From Armatimonadota bacterium (GTDB lineage: Bacteria > Armatimonadota > Armatimonadia > Armatimonadales > Capsulimonadaceae): a stretch of 37,317 nt of DNA. A program made the translations under genes and the position numbers. Every line of letters begins with the position of its first letter. Position 1 is the first letter of the stretch. A model generated the notes under the pieces. That model was not told where the DNA came from, did not search any database, and worked only from the letters and a program-made list of their open reading frames with translations. The stretch covers positions 1 to 37,317 of the forward strand of contig JANXMY010000213.1 in assembly GCA_025354405.1 (NCBI GenBank). The letters are read 5' to 3'. Below, piece after piece: positions 22,865 to 31,159 of this stretch.

Positions 22865-23563
22865 TTATGCACCCGCCCGCCGCACTGCCGCCGCCAAATC
22901 TGCTGCGTCTGTGACTGTCTCGTCGGCAGTCAGGGCGGGATCATCGGGATTATAAAAGACATACTGCAGGCCGCGCTTGAAACGAACCGTCCTCATGCCG
23001 ACAGCTTTCGCCGGGCCGATATCGTTGTCCGGGCGATCGCCGACGAAAACTGCCTCCTCCGGAGCGATCTTCGCCTCCGTCAGCCCGTACCGGAAAATGG
23101 CCGGGTCGGGCTTGAACAGGTGGACGATCTCGCTGATGACAGTGACATCGAAGAGAGAGGCAATCCCGTAGTTTTCAATCGCCTGGGCTACCTGCGGGTG
23201 CTGGTTCGCGATGATGCCGAGCTGAAAGTCACGCCGCAGATCTTGGAGCACCGGCGTTATTGCGTCGAGGAGCATCCCGAATGGGCGTGGCTTTCGCATC
23301 TGCTGATACTGGTCCCGGGCCTCGTGCCAGAGCGTTTCCGTCTCGGATTGATTCGTGCAATAAGAGGCCAGGGCGTCTTTAATCGCTGCTTCGGGGTTCG
23401 GGCCAAGCGCCGCTAGCCGCTGGCGGGTCGCGTTGAAATCGTCCCAGAGTATGTCTTTTCCATGTGCCCGCAGGGTCAGCAGGAGGGTGTGAAACAGCCA
23501 CTGATGCTGGGCGCTCTCGTCAAAGAGGACGTCGCCAATGTCGAAAAAGACGAATTTAACCAT
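22865..23563 (-). CDS. HAD family hydrolase
   Basis: A 232-residue haloacid dehalogenase-type hydrolase, probably a small-molecule phosphatase. Motif I is FFDIGDVL with nucleophile D8; the usual second Asp position is Gly, common in the DIGxVL subgroup. A helical cap spans about residues 15-110. Motif II/III is ISEIVHLFKPDP with the catalytic Lys, and motif IV is FVGDRPDNDIGPA with metal-binding Asp residues. No ribosome binding site precedes the ATG. It is divergent from the thiol peroxidase gene, with about 100 bases between. The substrate is unknown. Confidence 0.88.
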   Translation of the reverse strand: MVKFVFFDIGDVLFDESAQHQWLFHTLLLTLRAHGKDILWDDFNATRQRLAALGPNPEAAIKDALASYCTNQSETETLWHEARDQYQQMRKPRPFGMLLDAITPVLQDLRRDFQLGIIANQHPQVAQAIENYGIASLFDVTVISEIVHLFKPDPAIFRYGLTEAKIAPEEAVFVGDRPDNDIGPAKAVGMRTVRFKRGLQYVFYNPDDPALTADETVTDAADLAAAVRRAGA

Positions 23564-23611
23564 ACCGCGTAAATACGACGAGAACAGGCGGTTCTCCTCT
23601 GCGGAAAAATG

Positions 23612-23619
23612 GGTATAAT
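23612..23619 (+). promoter_or_regulatory. -10 element for tpx
   Basis: GG-TATAAT: a perfect -10 box at 23614-23619 with no convincing -35. Transcription would start near 23626, giving a leader of about 40 bases. Confidence 0.6.
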
Positions 23620-23666
23620 TAGAAAATAGGCACTTACTTTTCAGTTAAGGAACACGAACAATTACC

Positions 23667-24212
23667 ATGGCAGAACAAAACGAGCGTCCCGGCGCGATCA
23701 CTTTCAAGGGCGGCCCGATGACCCTGGTTGGCCAGGAGCTGAAGGTTGGCGATAAGATCCCCGATTTTCATCTGCAGGCCGCCGACAGTCTTTCCGATAC
23801 GAACTGGAGCAGCCTGAGCGAGAACGGATCCAAGGCTGTCTTGATGGTTCTGGTTCCGAGCATCGACACCAGTGTCTGCGCCTTGGAAACGAGCAAGTTC
23901 AACCGGCATGTCGCTGGCTTGCCCGTCGACAAGATCAAAGTCGTGACCATCAGTGCCGATACGCCTTTTGCTCAGACCCGCTGGGCGAGGGAAGAGAAAG
24001 TCGATAATATTGAGTTTCTGTCGGATCACAAAGGCCGAATGTTTGGTGAGGCGTTCGGAGTCCAGATCAAAGAGATGGGACTCCTGGCCCGTGCGATCTA
24101 TCTGATTGACAAAGACGGTATTGTTCAGTATATACAGACTGTCAAAGAAATCGCCGCTGAGCCTGATTACGATGCCGTGATGGCCGCCGCTCGGAAACTG
24201 ATCGGGGAGTAA
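23667..24212 (+). CDS. tpx: Thiol peroxidase (atypical one-cysteine Tpx)
   Basis: A 181-residue thiol peroxidase that reduces hydrogen peroxide and organic peroxides. KVGDKIPDF (26-34) and VPSIDTSVCALET (63-75) are family motifs, with peroxidatic C71. The family normally has a resolving Cys about 35 residues later, in RFC. Here that position is Ala107 (QTRWAREE) and C71 is the only Cys in the protein. It must therefore be resolved by an outside thiol such as thioredoxin, as in 1-Cys enzymes; this is inference. The first 15 residues extend the usual N terminus. A short hairpin (CTCGGC/GCCGAG, 24222-24240) follows the stop. Confidence 0.93.
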   Translation: MAEQNERPGAITFKGGPMTLVGQELKVGDKIPDFHLQAADSLSDTNWSSLSENGSKAVLMVLVPSIDTSVCALETSKFNRHVAGLPVDKIKVVTISADTPFAQTRWAREEKVDNIEFLSDHKGRMFGEAFGVQIKEMGLLARAIYLIDKDGIVQYIQTVKEIAAEPDYDAVMAAARKLIGE

Positions 24213-24252
24213 CGAAACCACCTCGGCAGGCAGAGCCGAGAAGGAATGCATC

Positions 24253-24549
24253 ATGCCACTTCTCTCGAAAATCAAGATGGGGCTGAGGACAGGTCTCAAA
24301 TCGGGGATCGCATTAGGGGTCGGCATGATCACGGCCGGGCTGGGCTTTATCGGCTTTGGTATCAGCATCTTTGCCATGTCGCTCGGCCTCATCGCCGTCT
24401 TTGCCTACGCCCTGGCGATCGCCGCCGTCTTTGCCCTCTGCCTGCTGATTTTCGCGCTGGTCCCCTCTCTGCGGTTCAGCATGAGCACGGAAGAAGCCAT
24501 TCAAGGCGACTGGGTCCCCGATGAGCCGCAGGAGGCGCACCGAGCATAG
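24253..24549 (+). CDS. Small membrane protein (98 aa), hypothetical
   Basis: I do not recognise this family. The protein has a basic N terminus (LLSKIKMGLRTGLKSG), then two or three hydrophobic helices from about residue 18 to 72, rich in Gly, Ala, Ile and Phe (GITAGLGFIGFG-like and AMSLGLIAVFAYALAIAAVFAL), and a short acidic, cytoplasmic-looking tail (STEEAIQGDWVPDEPQE). AAGGA lies seven bases before the ATG. It sits between tpx and argH, about 40 bases after tpx, so it may be co-transcribed with tpx. Confidence 0.7.
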   Translation: MPLLSKIKMGLRTGLKSGIALGVGMITAGLGFIGFGISIFAMSLGLIAVFAYALAIAAVFALCLLIFALVPSLRFSMSTEEAIQGDWVPDEPQEAHRA

Positions 24550-24654
24550 CTGCCAGCGCCTCGCGTTGTCCGCTAACAGGCATGCTGCGTGCTTTCTCAG
24601 CTGCCGTCGTTTTCAATTTCCGCGCCCACAATCTCTCCTCAGGAGTTCTCGTCC

Positions 24655-26055
24655 ATGTCTTCCTCCGCCCCCAAGCTCTGGGCCGGTCGGTTTTCTCAGG
24701 AAACCGACGCGCTTGTCCACCAATTCAATGCCAGTCTTCACTTCGATCGCCGCCTCTGGCCATTTGATATTCAGGGCAGTATTGCCCATGTGAAAATGCT
24801 GGGAGAATGCGGAATAATACCCGTAGAGGAAGCCGATGCCATCCAAAATGGCCTGGAGGAGCTGCGGACCGATCTGACGGCAGGTACGGCGCAGCTGCAC
24901 CCCGACGCCGAAGATGTGCATATGGCGGTGGAAACACTGCTGACGGAGCGGCTCGGGCCGGTGGCGGGAAAGCTGCATACGGCCCGGTCGCGCAATGACC
25001 AGGTGGCGACAGACTTACGGCTTTACGTTCGCGAAGCAATTGACGGCTTGCGGGAGCGAATCGGCTGGGTTCAGGATACGCTGATCGAGCTCGCTGAGAC
25101 GCATCTGGACACGGTGCTGCCGGGGATGACCCATTTGCAGCATGCACAGCCGGTGAGGCTCGCGCACCATCTGCTGGCCTATTTCTGGATGCTGGCCCGG
25201 GATGATGAGCGGCTCGAGCAGGGGAGAAGCCGGGTCAATCAGCTGCCGCTTGGGGCGGGTGCTTTGGCAGGGACAACGTTCCCCATCAACCGCCGGCGGG
25301 TCGCAGACCTGCTGGGCTTTGAGGGCGTGATCGAAAACAGCCTGGATGCCGTCTCGGATCGGGACTTTGCCATCGAAACGGTCAGCGCTTTGGCTCTGAC
25401 GATGATGCATCTGTCCCGGCTGAGCGAAGAATTGATTTTGTGGAGTTCGCACGAGTTTGGCTGGGCGACGATGGGCGACAATGTGACCACGGGCAGCTCC
25501 ATCATGCCGCAAAAGAAGAACCCGGATGTCGCCGAGCTGGTGCGCGGCAAGACTGGGCGCGTGTTTGGCGACCTGACCGCACTTCTGACGCTGATGAAGG
25601 GCCTGCCGCTGGCCTACAACAAAGACATGCAGGAAGATAAAGAAAGTCTTTTCGACGCACTGGATACGGCGCATATCTCGCTTTCCGTCATGAATACACT
25701 GCTGCAAAATACGCGGTTCAACACCGGGCGTATGGCCTCGGCCTCGCATGGAGATTTTTCCACCGCCACCGACCTGGCCGACTACCTGGTGCGGCAGGGG
25801 CTGCCCTTTCGTCAGGCGCATGAAGTGGTCGGGAAAATCGTCGGTGATTGTGTGCATACAGGGCGAGTCCTGGAAGATTTGAGTTCAAGCGATCTTCAGG
25901 CCGCCTCCGCGCTTTTTGCAGACGCAGATCCCGCTGCACTGGCCAGTCCGCGCGGAAGCGCAGACGCCCGTGGGGCAATCGGTGGCACGGGCCGCGAGGC
26001 GGTGCTCGAGCAGCTTACCCGCGCCCGGTTCCGGCGGAGCCACCAGAAAGGGTAA
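24655..26055 (+). CDS. argH: Argininosuccinate lyase
   Basis: A 466-residue enzyme of the fumarase/aspartase superfamily. It splits argininosuccinate into arginine and fumarate, the last step of arginine synthesis. LWAGRFSQETD starts the family core, HTARSRNDQVATD is conserved, THLQHAQPV holds a catalytic His, and the signature GSSIMPQKKNP begins at G280. Length is normal. AGGAG lies about ten bases before ATG 24655; the frame opens at 24589 but the extension is not conserved. No other arginine gene is in the window. The GGDEF gene starts eight bases after its stop. Confidence 0.96.
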   Translation: MSSSAPKLWAGRFSQETDALVHQFNASLHFDRRLWPFDIQGSIAHVKMLGECGIIPVEEADAIQNGLEELRTDLTAGTAQLHPDAEDVHMAVETLLTERLGPVAGKLHTARSRNDQVATDLRLYVREAIDGLRERIGWVQDTLIELAETHLDTVLPGMTHLQHAQPVRLAHHLLAYFWMLARDDERLEQGRSRVNQLPLGAGALAGTTFPINRRRVADLLGFEGVIENSLDAVSDRDFAIETVSALALTMMHLSRLSEELILWSSHEFGWATMGDNVTTGSSIMPQKKNPDVAELVRGKTGRVFGDLTALLTLMKGLPLAYNKDMQEDKESLFDALDTAHISLSVMNTLLQNTRFNTGRMASASHGDFSTATDLADYLVRQGLPFRQAHEVVGKIVGDCVHTGRVLEDLSSSDLQAASALFADADPAALASPRGSADARGAIGGTGREAVLEQLTRARFRRSHQKG

Positions 26056-26062
26056 CGGACAC

Positions 26063-27589
26063 TTGCCGAAAAAACTCATGCCGGACTGGCTTTCCGCCCT
26101 CGCCTCCGGCGGCCTCACCGCCGCTGCAGGTCTGGCCGCCGGAGGAGCGCCTCTGCATATTTTTCCGCTGGCCTTTGCCCTCGGCGGCGTCTTTCTGCTT
26201 GCGCAGCGCCGCGGCTGGCTGCGCCCGTCACCGCACAGTATGTGGCGTGACGGGGCGGCGACGTTGGTTTTCTCGCTGCTGGTCGTCCTGTTCGCTGCCG
26301 CCACCGGGGGACCGAATTCGCCGCTGCTGTGCGTGCTGACCCTGCCGATTCTCCTTGCGACTCTCTGTTATGGAATGCGTTTGGGTCTCTGGACCAGTCT
26401 GGGCATGGCCGCCGCGTGCGCCCTCCTCTTTCTTGCCCACGGCACGCACCTGCGCACCGCGCCGCTTGGCCCGGCCCTCGTTTTGATGTTCAGCTATCCG
26501 GTGACGGCAATCTTCGCGGATATTCTCCGTGGACAGATGGAGACCCGCCTGCAAATCCTCGATACAGAGAAGCAGGACATCACCGCACTGCTGGACATGT
26601 CCCAGATGATGGAGTCCGCCATCGACCTGGACATGACGCTGAATCTGATCCTTCTGAATGTTCAGCAGCACTGCGAGTGCCGCGTTTGTGCGGTCTATCT
26701 CAAGAGTGCCGATGGACGTACCCTCGAGCTGCGGGCAGCCAGCAGTCAGCGGGGGAAAATCTCTTTGCTGCCGGCGTTTCCCATCGACGAGGCCCGCCGC
26801 GAGATCCGGGATCTGACGGATCCGCCCCAGGCAGCTCTGATTCTCGCCAACATCGATCCCGGCGCGGCGGCCTTCGCCTGCCTGCCGCTGGCCAGTGTCG
26901 AAGGTCTGCTGGGGATGCTGTATGTTGGCTGCTCAGAGGCGAACGAGTTGACGGCGGAGATTGTGCTGAAGCTGGAACAGATCGCGATCTACTCGGTATT
27001 TCCGCTTCAGCGCGTTCTGCTGCAGCAGGATTTCCGCACTCTGGCCTACAGTGACCCCATGACCGGCCTGGACAACTTCCGGCAGTTTGAGGAAACGTTG
27101 GCCGATGAGATGGCGCGGGCTGAGCGTTACGGCCGCCCGCTTTCGCTGATACTTCTGGATATCGACCACTTCAAATCCTTCAACGATACCTTGGGCCACC
27201 CGGCAGGCGATGCTCTGCTCGGTCAGCTGGGGGTCGTCCTGCGAAACTGTCTGCGCAATGTCGATCGCCCTGCCCGGTATGGCGGCGAAGAGTTTGTCGT
27301 CATCTGTCCGGAAACCGGTGAGCGGGAGGCCTACTTAATCGCTGAACGCATCCGTCGAAGCGTCGAGGAGACGGCATTCGCCCTTCTTGAAAAACGCTCC
27401 GGTGAGACCCGCACGAGTGAAGAGACAACTCGGGTGACGGTCAGCCTCGGCTGCGCCACGTTCCCCCGTGATGCCCGGACGGCCCGCGAACTGGTCAAAT
27501 GTGCAGATCTGGCCCTCTACGCTGCCAAAGCTGGCGGACGCAACACCATTCGTACGTACGAGGAAAGCATATCCCCTGCCGCTGTTTAA
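26063..27589 (+). CDS. Membrane diguanylate cyclase (GAF-GGDEF)
   Basis: A 508-residue sensor enzyme that makes c-di-GMP. The first 150 residues have about five membrane helices. A GAF-like domain follows (ITALLDMSQMMESAIDLDMTLNLIL to about residue 315). The GGDEF domain occupies about 330-495, with DPMTGLDNFRQFE, the metal-binding LLDIDHFKSFND, and the active motif GGEEF at 407-411. The inhibitory I-site RxxD is present as RNVD (398-401), so product inhibition is likely. TTG 26063, ten bases after AAGGG and just past the argH stop, is the chosen start; ATG 26078 is an alternative. The frame extends upstream into argH without support. Confidence 0.9.
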   Translation: MPKKLMPDWLSALASGGLTAAAGLAAGGAPLHIFPLAFALGGVFLLAQRRGWLRPSPHSMWRDGAATLVFSLLVVLFAAATGGPNSPLLCVLTLPILLATLCYGMRLGLWTSLGMAAACALLFLAHGTHLRTAPLGPALVLMFSYPVTAIFADILRGQMETRLQILDTEKQDITALLDMSQMMESAIDLDMTLNLILLNVQQHCECRVCAVYLKSADGRTLELRAASSQRGKISLLPAFPIDEARREIRDLTDPPQAALILANIDPGAAAFACLPLASVEGLLGMLYVGCSEANELTAEIVLKLEQIAIYSVFPLQRVLLQQDFRTLAYSDPMTGLDNFRQFEETLADEMARAERYGRPLSLILLDIDHFKSFNDTLGHPAGDALLGQLGVVLRNCLRNVDRPARYGGEEFVVICPETGEREAYLIAERIRRSVEETAFALLEKRSGETRTSEETTRVTVSLGCATFPRDARTARELVKCADLALYAAKAGGRNTIRTYEESISPAAV

Positions 27590-27684
27590 CTTTGCAGCAC
27601 TAATGGAACAATTTTCGGCTTGATTTAGTCCCATAATGGGAACAATAACACAGTAATCGAGACCTGTACCCTCTGGAGACTTCC

Positions 27685-28032
27685 GTGAATCTATTCAAAC
27701 AAGTTCTGCGAATATTGACAATGACTCGGCGCGTCGGCGGCTGGAAAGCGGCGAGTTTGCTTATCCAAAATCTGCCAAAGCAGTTTCAGCTGTTCCGACG
27801 ACTCCTCCGCGACCTGCGCGTTCCTATTTCTGCGAAACTGGTGCTGGTTGGGGCAATCCTGTTTGCCATCAGCCCACTGAATTTCCCCCAGTACATCCCG
27901 ATCCTTGGGCAGCTTGACGATATCGGTATTGCCTTGCTGGCCGGGAGCTTCTTTCTGAAGCAGGTTCCCCTGCCGGTACTGGCGGAGCACCGCTATGCCG
28001 TTGGGTTACGAGAAAATATCGTGATGGCGTAA
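27685..28032 (+). CDS. DUF1232 (YkvA-like) membrane protein
   Basis: A 115-residue protein with the DUF1232 core: ISAKLVLVGAILFAISPLNF, then PQYIPILGQLDDIGIALLAGSFFL. It has two hydrophobic segments and a basic amphipathic N terminus. The function of the family is not established. GGAG lies six bases before the GTG start. A strong terminator follows within 25 bases. Confidence 0.85.
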   Translation: MNLFKQVLRILTMTRRVGGWKAASLLIQNLPKQFQLFRRLLRDLRVPISAKLVLVGAILFAISPLNFPQYIPILGQLDDIGIALLAGSFFLKQVPLPVLAEHRYAVGLRENIVMA

Positions 28033-28053
28033 AAAATCTCACGCAGAGGCATC

Positions 28054-28087
28054 AAAAAAGCGCGGGCCATCTGGCCCGCGCTTTTTT
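28054..28087. terminator. Strong bidirectional intrinsic terminator
   Basis: AAAAAAGCGCGGGCC (28054-28068), loop ATCT, GGCCCGCGCTTTTTT (28073-28087): a perfect 15-base-pair palindrome with A and T tracts on both sides. It ends the DUF1232 gene on the plus strand and the small secreted protein gene on the minus strand. Confidence 0.95.
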
Positions 28088-28108
28088 AACGGCGTATATT
28101 TCCGGCAG

Positions 28109-28402
28109 CTACATTACTTTTTTAGGTGCCAGGGCGGCGTTTGTCTTCGCCAGTTCCGCCTTGGCCACGGTGGAAGAGACTTTGACCAGCTTCATTTTGC
28201 CCATGCTGTCAGGACAGGCATATTTGAACTGCTTGGCCTGTGCCGCCGTGAAATACATATGGCATCTGTCGGCCTGGAAGAGCGAGACCATTTTGCCCGG
28301 AGCCACTTTGCCGTGAACTGTCTTGGCGGGGGCAGCCTGGGCGGTGCCGGAAATGCTGGCGGCCACAAGAGCCGCGGCAAGCGCGGCGAATAACTTTGTC
28401 AT
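28109..28402 (-). CDS. Small secreted protein (97 aa), hypothetical
   Basis: I do not recognise the family. The N terminus is a clear Sec signal peptide: MTKLF, a hydrophobic Ala-rich core, then SGTAQA with likely cleavage after residue 23. The mature part is about 74 residues, basic, with many Lys (APAKTVHGKVAPGKMV, later KLVKVSSTVAKAELAKTN). It has two Cys residues (DRCHMYF and YACPDS) that could form a disulfide. AGGAG lies eight bases before the ATG. The reading frame extends to 28903, but that part is antisense to ribonuclease Z. Its 3' end faces the strong terminator. Confidence 0.78.
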   Translation of the reverse strand: MTKLFAALAAALVAASISGTAQAAPAKTVHGKVAPGKMVSLFQADRCHMYFTAAQAKQFKYACPDSMGKMKLVKVSSTVAKAELAKTNAALAPKKVM

Positions 28403-28457
28403 AACTGTTTCTCCTGAAAGGGATCGGTGAATCGAGACGGTTTCAGTATAGCATACT

Positions 28458-28465
28458 GGTACAAT
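28458..28465 (+). promoter_or_regulatory. Extended -10 element for rnz, near-leaderless
   Basis: TGG-TACAAT (TACAAT at 28460-28465) ends nine bases before the ATG at 28475. No Shine-Dalgarno sequence fits in between, so the mRNA would start at or within about three bases of the start codon. Confidence 0.55.
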
Positions 28466-28474
28466 GATTGCGTT

Positions 28475-29410
28475 ATGCCCGATCTGATACTGACTTTTCT
28501 GGGGACCGGCGCCGGGGCGCCGAGTCGGACACGCAATGTCACAAGCCTCGGGCTGCAATGGGTGCAGCGTGGCAGGCTGTGGCTCTTTGATTGCGGTGAG
28601 GCGACCCAGCACCAGGTCCTGCGCTCTGCGCTTCGCCTCAGCCGCCTCGAACATATCTATATCACGCATCTGCACGGCGATCACGTCTTTGGGCTGCCGG
28701 GCCTGCTCGCAAGCCGCTCCCTGGTGAAAGATATTGAGACGCCGGTGACGATCTTTGGGCCGCCGGGACTTGAAGAATGGCTGTGGACGACACTGCGTCT
28801 GACCCACACGGGCATCGGGTATCCGCTGACGGTGCAGACGGTCACCGAGGGCCTGATCTACGAAGATGAGAGCCGCCAGGTCTTTTGCCGCCGCCTGGCG
28901 CACCGGGTCGAGTCGTTCGGCTACGCCGCAATCGAGAAGCCGCGTCCGGGGGCTTTCGACGCGGAGAAAGCACTCGCACTGGGTGTTCCCTCCGGCCCGC
29001 TGTTTGGCCGCCTCAAAGCGGGTGAGACCCTCACTTTAGACAGTGGCCGAAGTGTCAACGGGCTTGCGCTGATCGCGCCGCCGCGTCCCGGCCGCAAAGT
29101 CGTGATCTGCGGCGATACGGGGCCGACTCCCGCCGTAGTGGAACTCGCCCGGGGGGCGAATATTTTAGTCCATGAAGCGACATTTCTTGCTGAGCACATG
29201 GACCGCGCCCAAGAAAGCGGCCACTCCACCGCGGCCGGAGCCGCCGCCACGGCGCGGGAGGCAGGTGTCGAAACACTCATTCTCACCCATATCAGTCCCC
29301 GCTACGAATCCGACTCCCAGTCTCGCCTGCCGGAGCTTCTCGTCGAAGCCAGGGCGATTTTCCCCAACACTCTGCTGGCCGAAGACTTTTGGAGCTTTGG
29401 CGTCGGATAA
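28475..29410 (+). CDS. rnz: Ribonuclease Z
   Basis: A 311-residue MBL-fold endonuclease that trims the 3' ends of tRNA precursors. FLGTGAGAPSRTRNV (8-22) is the family N terminus. The metal site is THLHGDH (64-70), with VICGDTGPTP, the HEATFL motif and LTHISPRY downstream. The insertion between about residues 145 and 200 (FGYAAIEKPRPGAFDAEKALALGVPSGP) fits the bacterial short form. A tRNA gene without encoded CCA lies in this window, consistent with a need for RNase Z. ATG 28475 follows a TACAAT -10 closely; the upstream extension from 28427 has no support. Confidence 0.95.
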   Translation: MPDLILTFLGTGAGAPSRTRNVTSLGLQWVQRGRLWLFDCGEATQHQVLRSALRLSRLEHIYITHLHGDHVFGLPGLLASRSLVKDIETPVTIFGPPGLEEWLWTTLRLTHTGIGYPLTVQTVTEGLIYEDESRQVFCRRLAHRVESFGYAAIEKPRPGAFDAEKALALGVPSGPLFGRLKAGETLTLDSGRSVNGLALIAPPRPGRKVVICGDTGPTPAVVELARGANILVHEATFLAEHMDRAQESGHSTAAGAAATAREAGVETLILTHISPRYESDSQSRLPELLVEARAIFPNTLLAEDFWSFGVG

Positions 29411-29494
29411 GTAGTTATTGATGGGGCAAAGGAGGCCTTTTCCTCTCCTGATTCTCCCCTGCATCTTCTTTCCAGACCTGCCGATAATTTGGGT

Positions 29495-31159
29495 ATGACT
29501 CCTCGTATCTACATTCTGCGTCCCCTCATGATTGCTTTCTTCCTTCTGATCGTCACTGGGGCTGTGTTCCACGACGTTTTATCCGCTGGCTTCGTTCGCT
29601 GGGATGACGGTCTGCATGTTTACGGAAATCCCTATCTCCACCCCGCCTCCGCCGCCAATTTAGTTGGGCTCTGGAGCGGGCCGTACCGGTATCTCTATGT
29701 TCCCGTGAGCTACACACTCTACTGGCTGCTGGCTCATGCGGCGCAGCTTCCGGCCCCGGTGCAGGCCGCTGACGGCAACTGGGTAGATCTGGATCCGCGT
29801 GTCTTCCATGCCGCGAACCTGCTGCTGCATGCGGCGAATGTCGTGCTGGTGTTCGTGCTGCTGCGCCGCCTGCTGCCGAAGAAATCTCTGACCAGCCGGG
29901 CGGGTATTACGGACTGGGCGGCGGGGGCGGGGGCTTTGCTGTTTGCGGTGCATCCGGTACAGGTCGAATCCGTGGCCTGGATCTCGGAGATGCGCGGCCT
30001 GCTGGCAGGGACGTTCTCCCTCCTTACGCTGCTGTTTTATGTTCGGTCGGGAGAGGCCACTCGAGGAAAACTTTGGTATGCGCTGGCAACCGGCACATTT
30101 GCGCTGGCGCTGCTGGCAAAACCCTCCGCGATCACCGTGCCGCTGATGGCTGGGCTGATCGGCTGCCTCGTTCTTGGCCGCCCGCTGAAGACTGTGCTGA
30201 CAAGCCTTGCGCCCTGGGGCCTGCTGTGCCTGGTGCTGTTCTTAATCACGCATTCCGCGCAGCCGGTGACGACCGCGATCGTGACTCCGGTCTGGACACG
30301 GCCTTTCATTGCCGGGGACGCCCTGGCGTTCGCCCTGAGCAAGCTGGTCTGGCCGGCACGGCTTGGTATCGATTATGGGCGCAGCCCGGTCTGGCTGATG
30401 ACGCAGAGCTGGGCGTACTTCACCGGCCTGGTCCCTGTGACACTGGGGTTTCTGGCCTGGCTGGGCCGTTCTCGTTACCCGGTGGTATGCGCCGCATTTG
30501 GCATCATCACGGCCGCGCTGCTGCCGACGCTGGGGATGACACCCTTCGTTTTCCAGGTCTATTCGACGGTGGCTGACCGCTACCAATATCTGGCCGTTTT
30601 TGGCCTGGCGCTTGCGTTTTCCTGGGGACTGTACGCCGTCTGGACACTTGGGGAGGGGAGGGAGCGTTTGCGTCTGGGTGTGGCGAGTGCCTGCGGGGCA
30701 GTCTTATTGCTCTGCGCCCTGGGCAGCAGCCTTCAAACGCTGTGCTGGCAAAGCAGCGCCGCGCTATTCACGCAGGCCCTGAACGTCAATCCACGGAGCT
30801 GGGGCGCGGCCAATAATCTGGCCGCGGTGCTGCTGGATCAGGGCCATTCGCAGGAAGCGCTCGTTCCGCTGGCCATCGCCCTTCGCGAAAGGCCTGAGTA
30901 CGCCGAAGCGCATGCAAACCTCGGCGTTGTGTGGATCAACCTTCGGCAGCCCCATCGCGCGGAAGCTGAATTCCGAGCGGCGACCACTTACGAGCCCAGG
31001 CTGGGAAGCGGCTGGAATGGCCTGGGAGCCGCCCTGCTGGCGGAAGGCCGTTCCGGGGAGGCGACGAAGGCCTTCCAGCAGGCCCTGCTGGTCTCGCCCG
31101 GCTCCTCGCAAGCCGAGGCAAATCTGCGTCTGGCACAAGCCACGCCCACACGGCCTTAA
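29495..31159 (+). CDS. TMTC-like membrane protein with TPRs (GT-C type)
   Basis: A 554-residue protein with about ten membrane helices followed by C-terminal tetratricopeptide repeats. WDD (W36-D38) in the first outer loop matches the acidic motif of GT-C glycosyltransferases. FAVHPVQVESVAWISEMRGLLAGTF is a strong signature of the TMTC/DUF1736 group, whose animal members are O-mannosyltransferases. The TPRs start near residue 430 (WGAANNLAAVLLDQGHSQEAL, ANLGVVWINLRQPHRAEAEF, WNGLGAALLAEGRSGEATKAF). It may glycosylate exported proteins; this is inference. GATAAT lies six bases before the ATG and no ribosome binding site is seen. Its stop overlaps the next gene's stop within TTAA. Confidence 0.83.
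   Translation: MTPRIYILRPLMIAFFLLIVTGAVFHDVLSAGFVRWDDGLHVYGNPYLHPASAANLVGLWSGPYRYLYVPVSYTLYWLLAHAAQLPAPVQAADGNWVDLDPRVFHAANLLLHAANVVLVFVLLRRLLPKKSLTSRAGITDWAAGAGALLFAVHPVQVESVAWISEMRGLLAGTFSLLTLLFYVRSGEATRGKLWYALATGTFALALLAKPSAITVPLMAGLIGCLVLGRPLKTVLTSLAPWGLLCLVLFLITHSAQPVTTAIVTPVWTRPFIAGDALAFALSKLVWPARLGIDYGRSPVWLMTQSWAYFTGLVPVTLGFLAWLGRSRYPVVCAAFGIITAALLPTLGMTPFVFQVYSTVADRYQYLAVFGLALAFSWGLYAVWTLGEGRERLRLGVASACGAVLLLCALGSSLQTLCWQSSAALFTQALNVNPRSWGAANNLAAVLLDQGHSQEALVPLAIALRERPEYAEAHANLGVVWINLRQPHRAEAEFRAATTYEPRLGSGWNGLGAALLAEGRSGEATKAFQQALLVSPGSSQAEANLRLAQATPTRP

Noticed and set aside
24613-25857. Minus-strand frames opposite argH
   Set aside because: They are shadows of the strongly conserved argH coding frame.
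28403-28903. Long N-terminal extension of the small secreted protein on the minus strand
   Set aside because: It overlaps ribonuclease Z antisense. A ribosome binding site and signal peptide mark the start at 28402.
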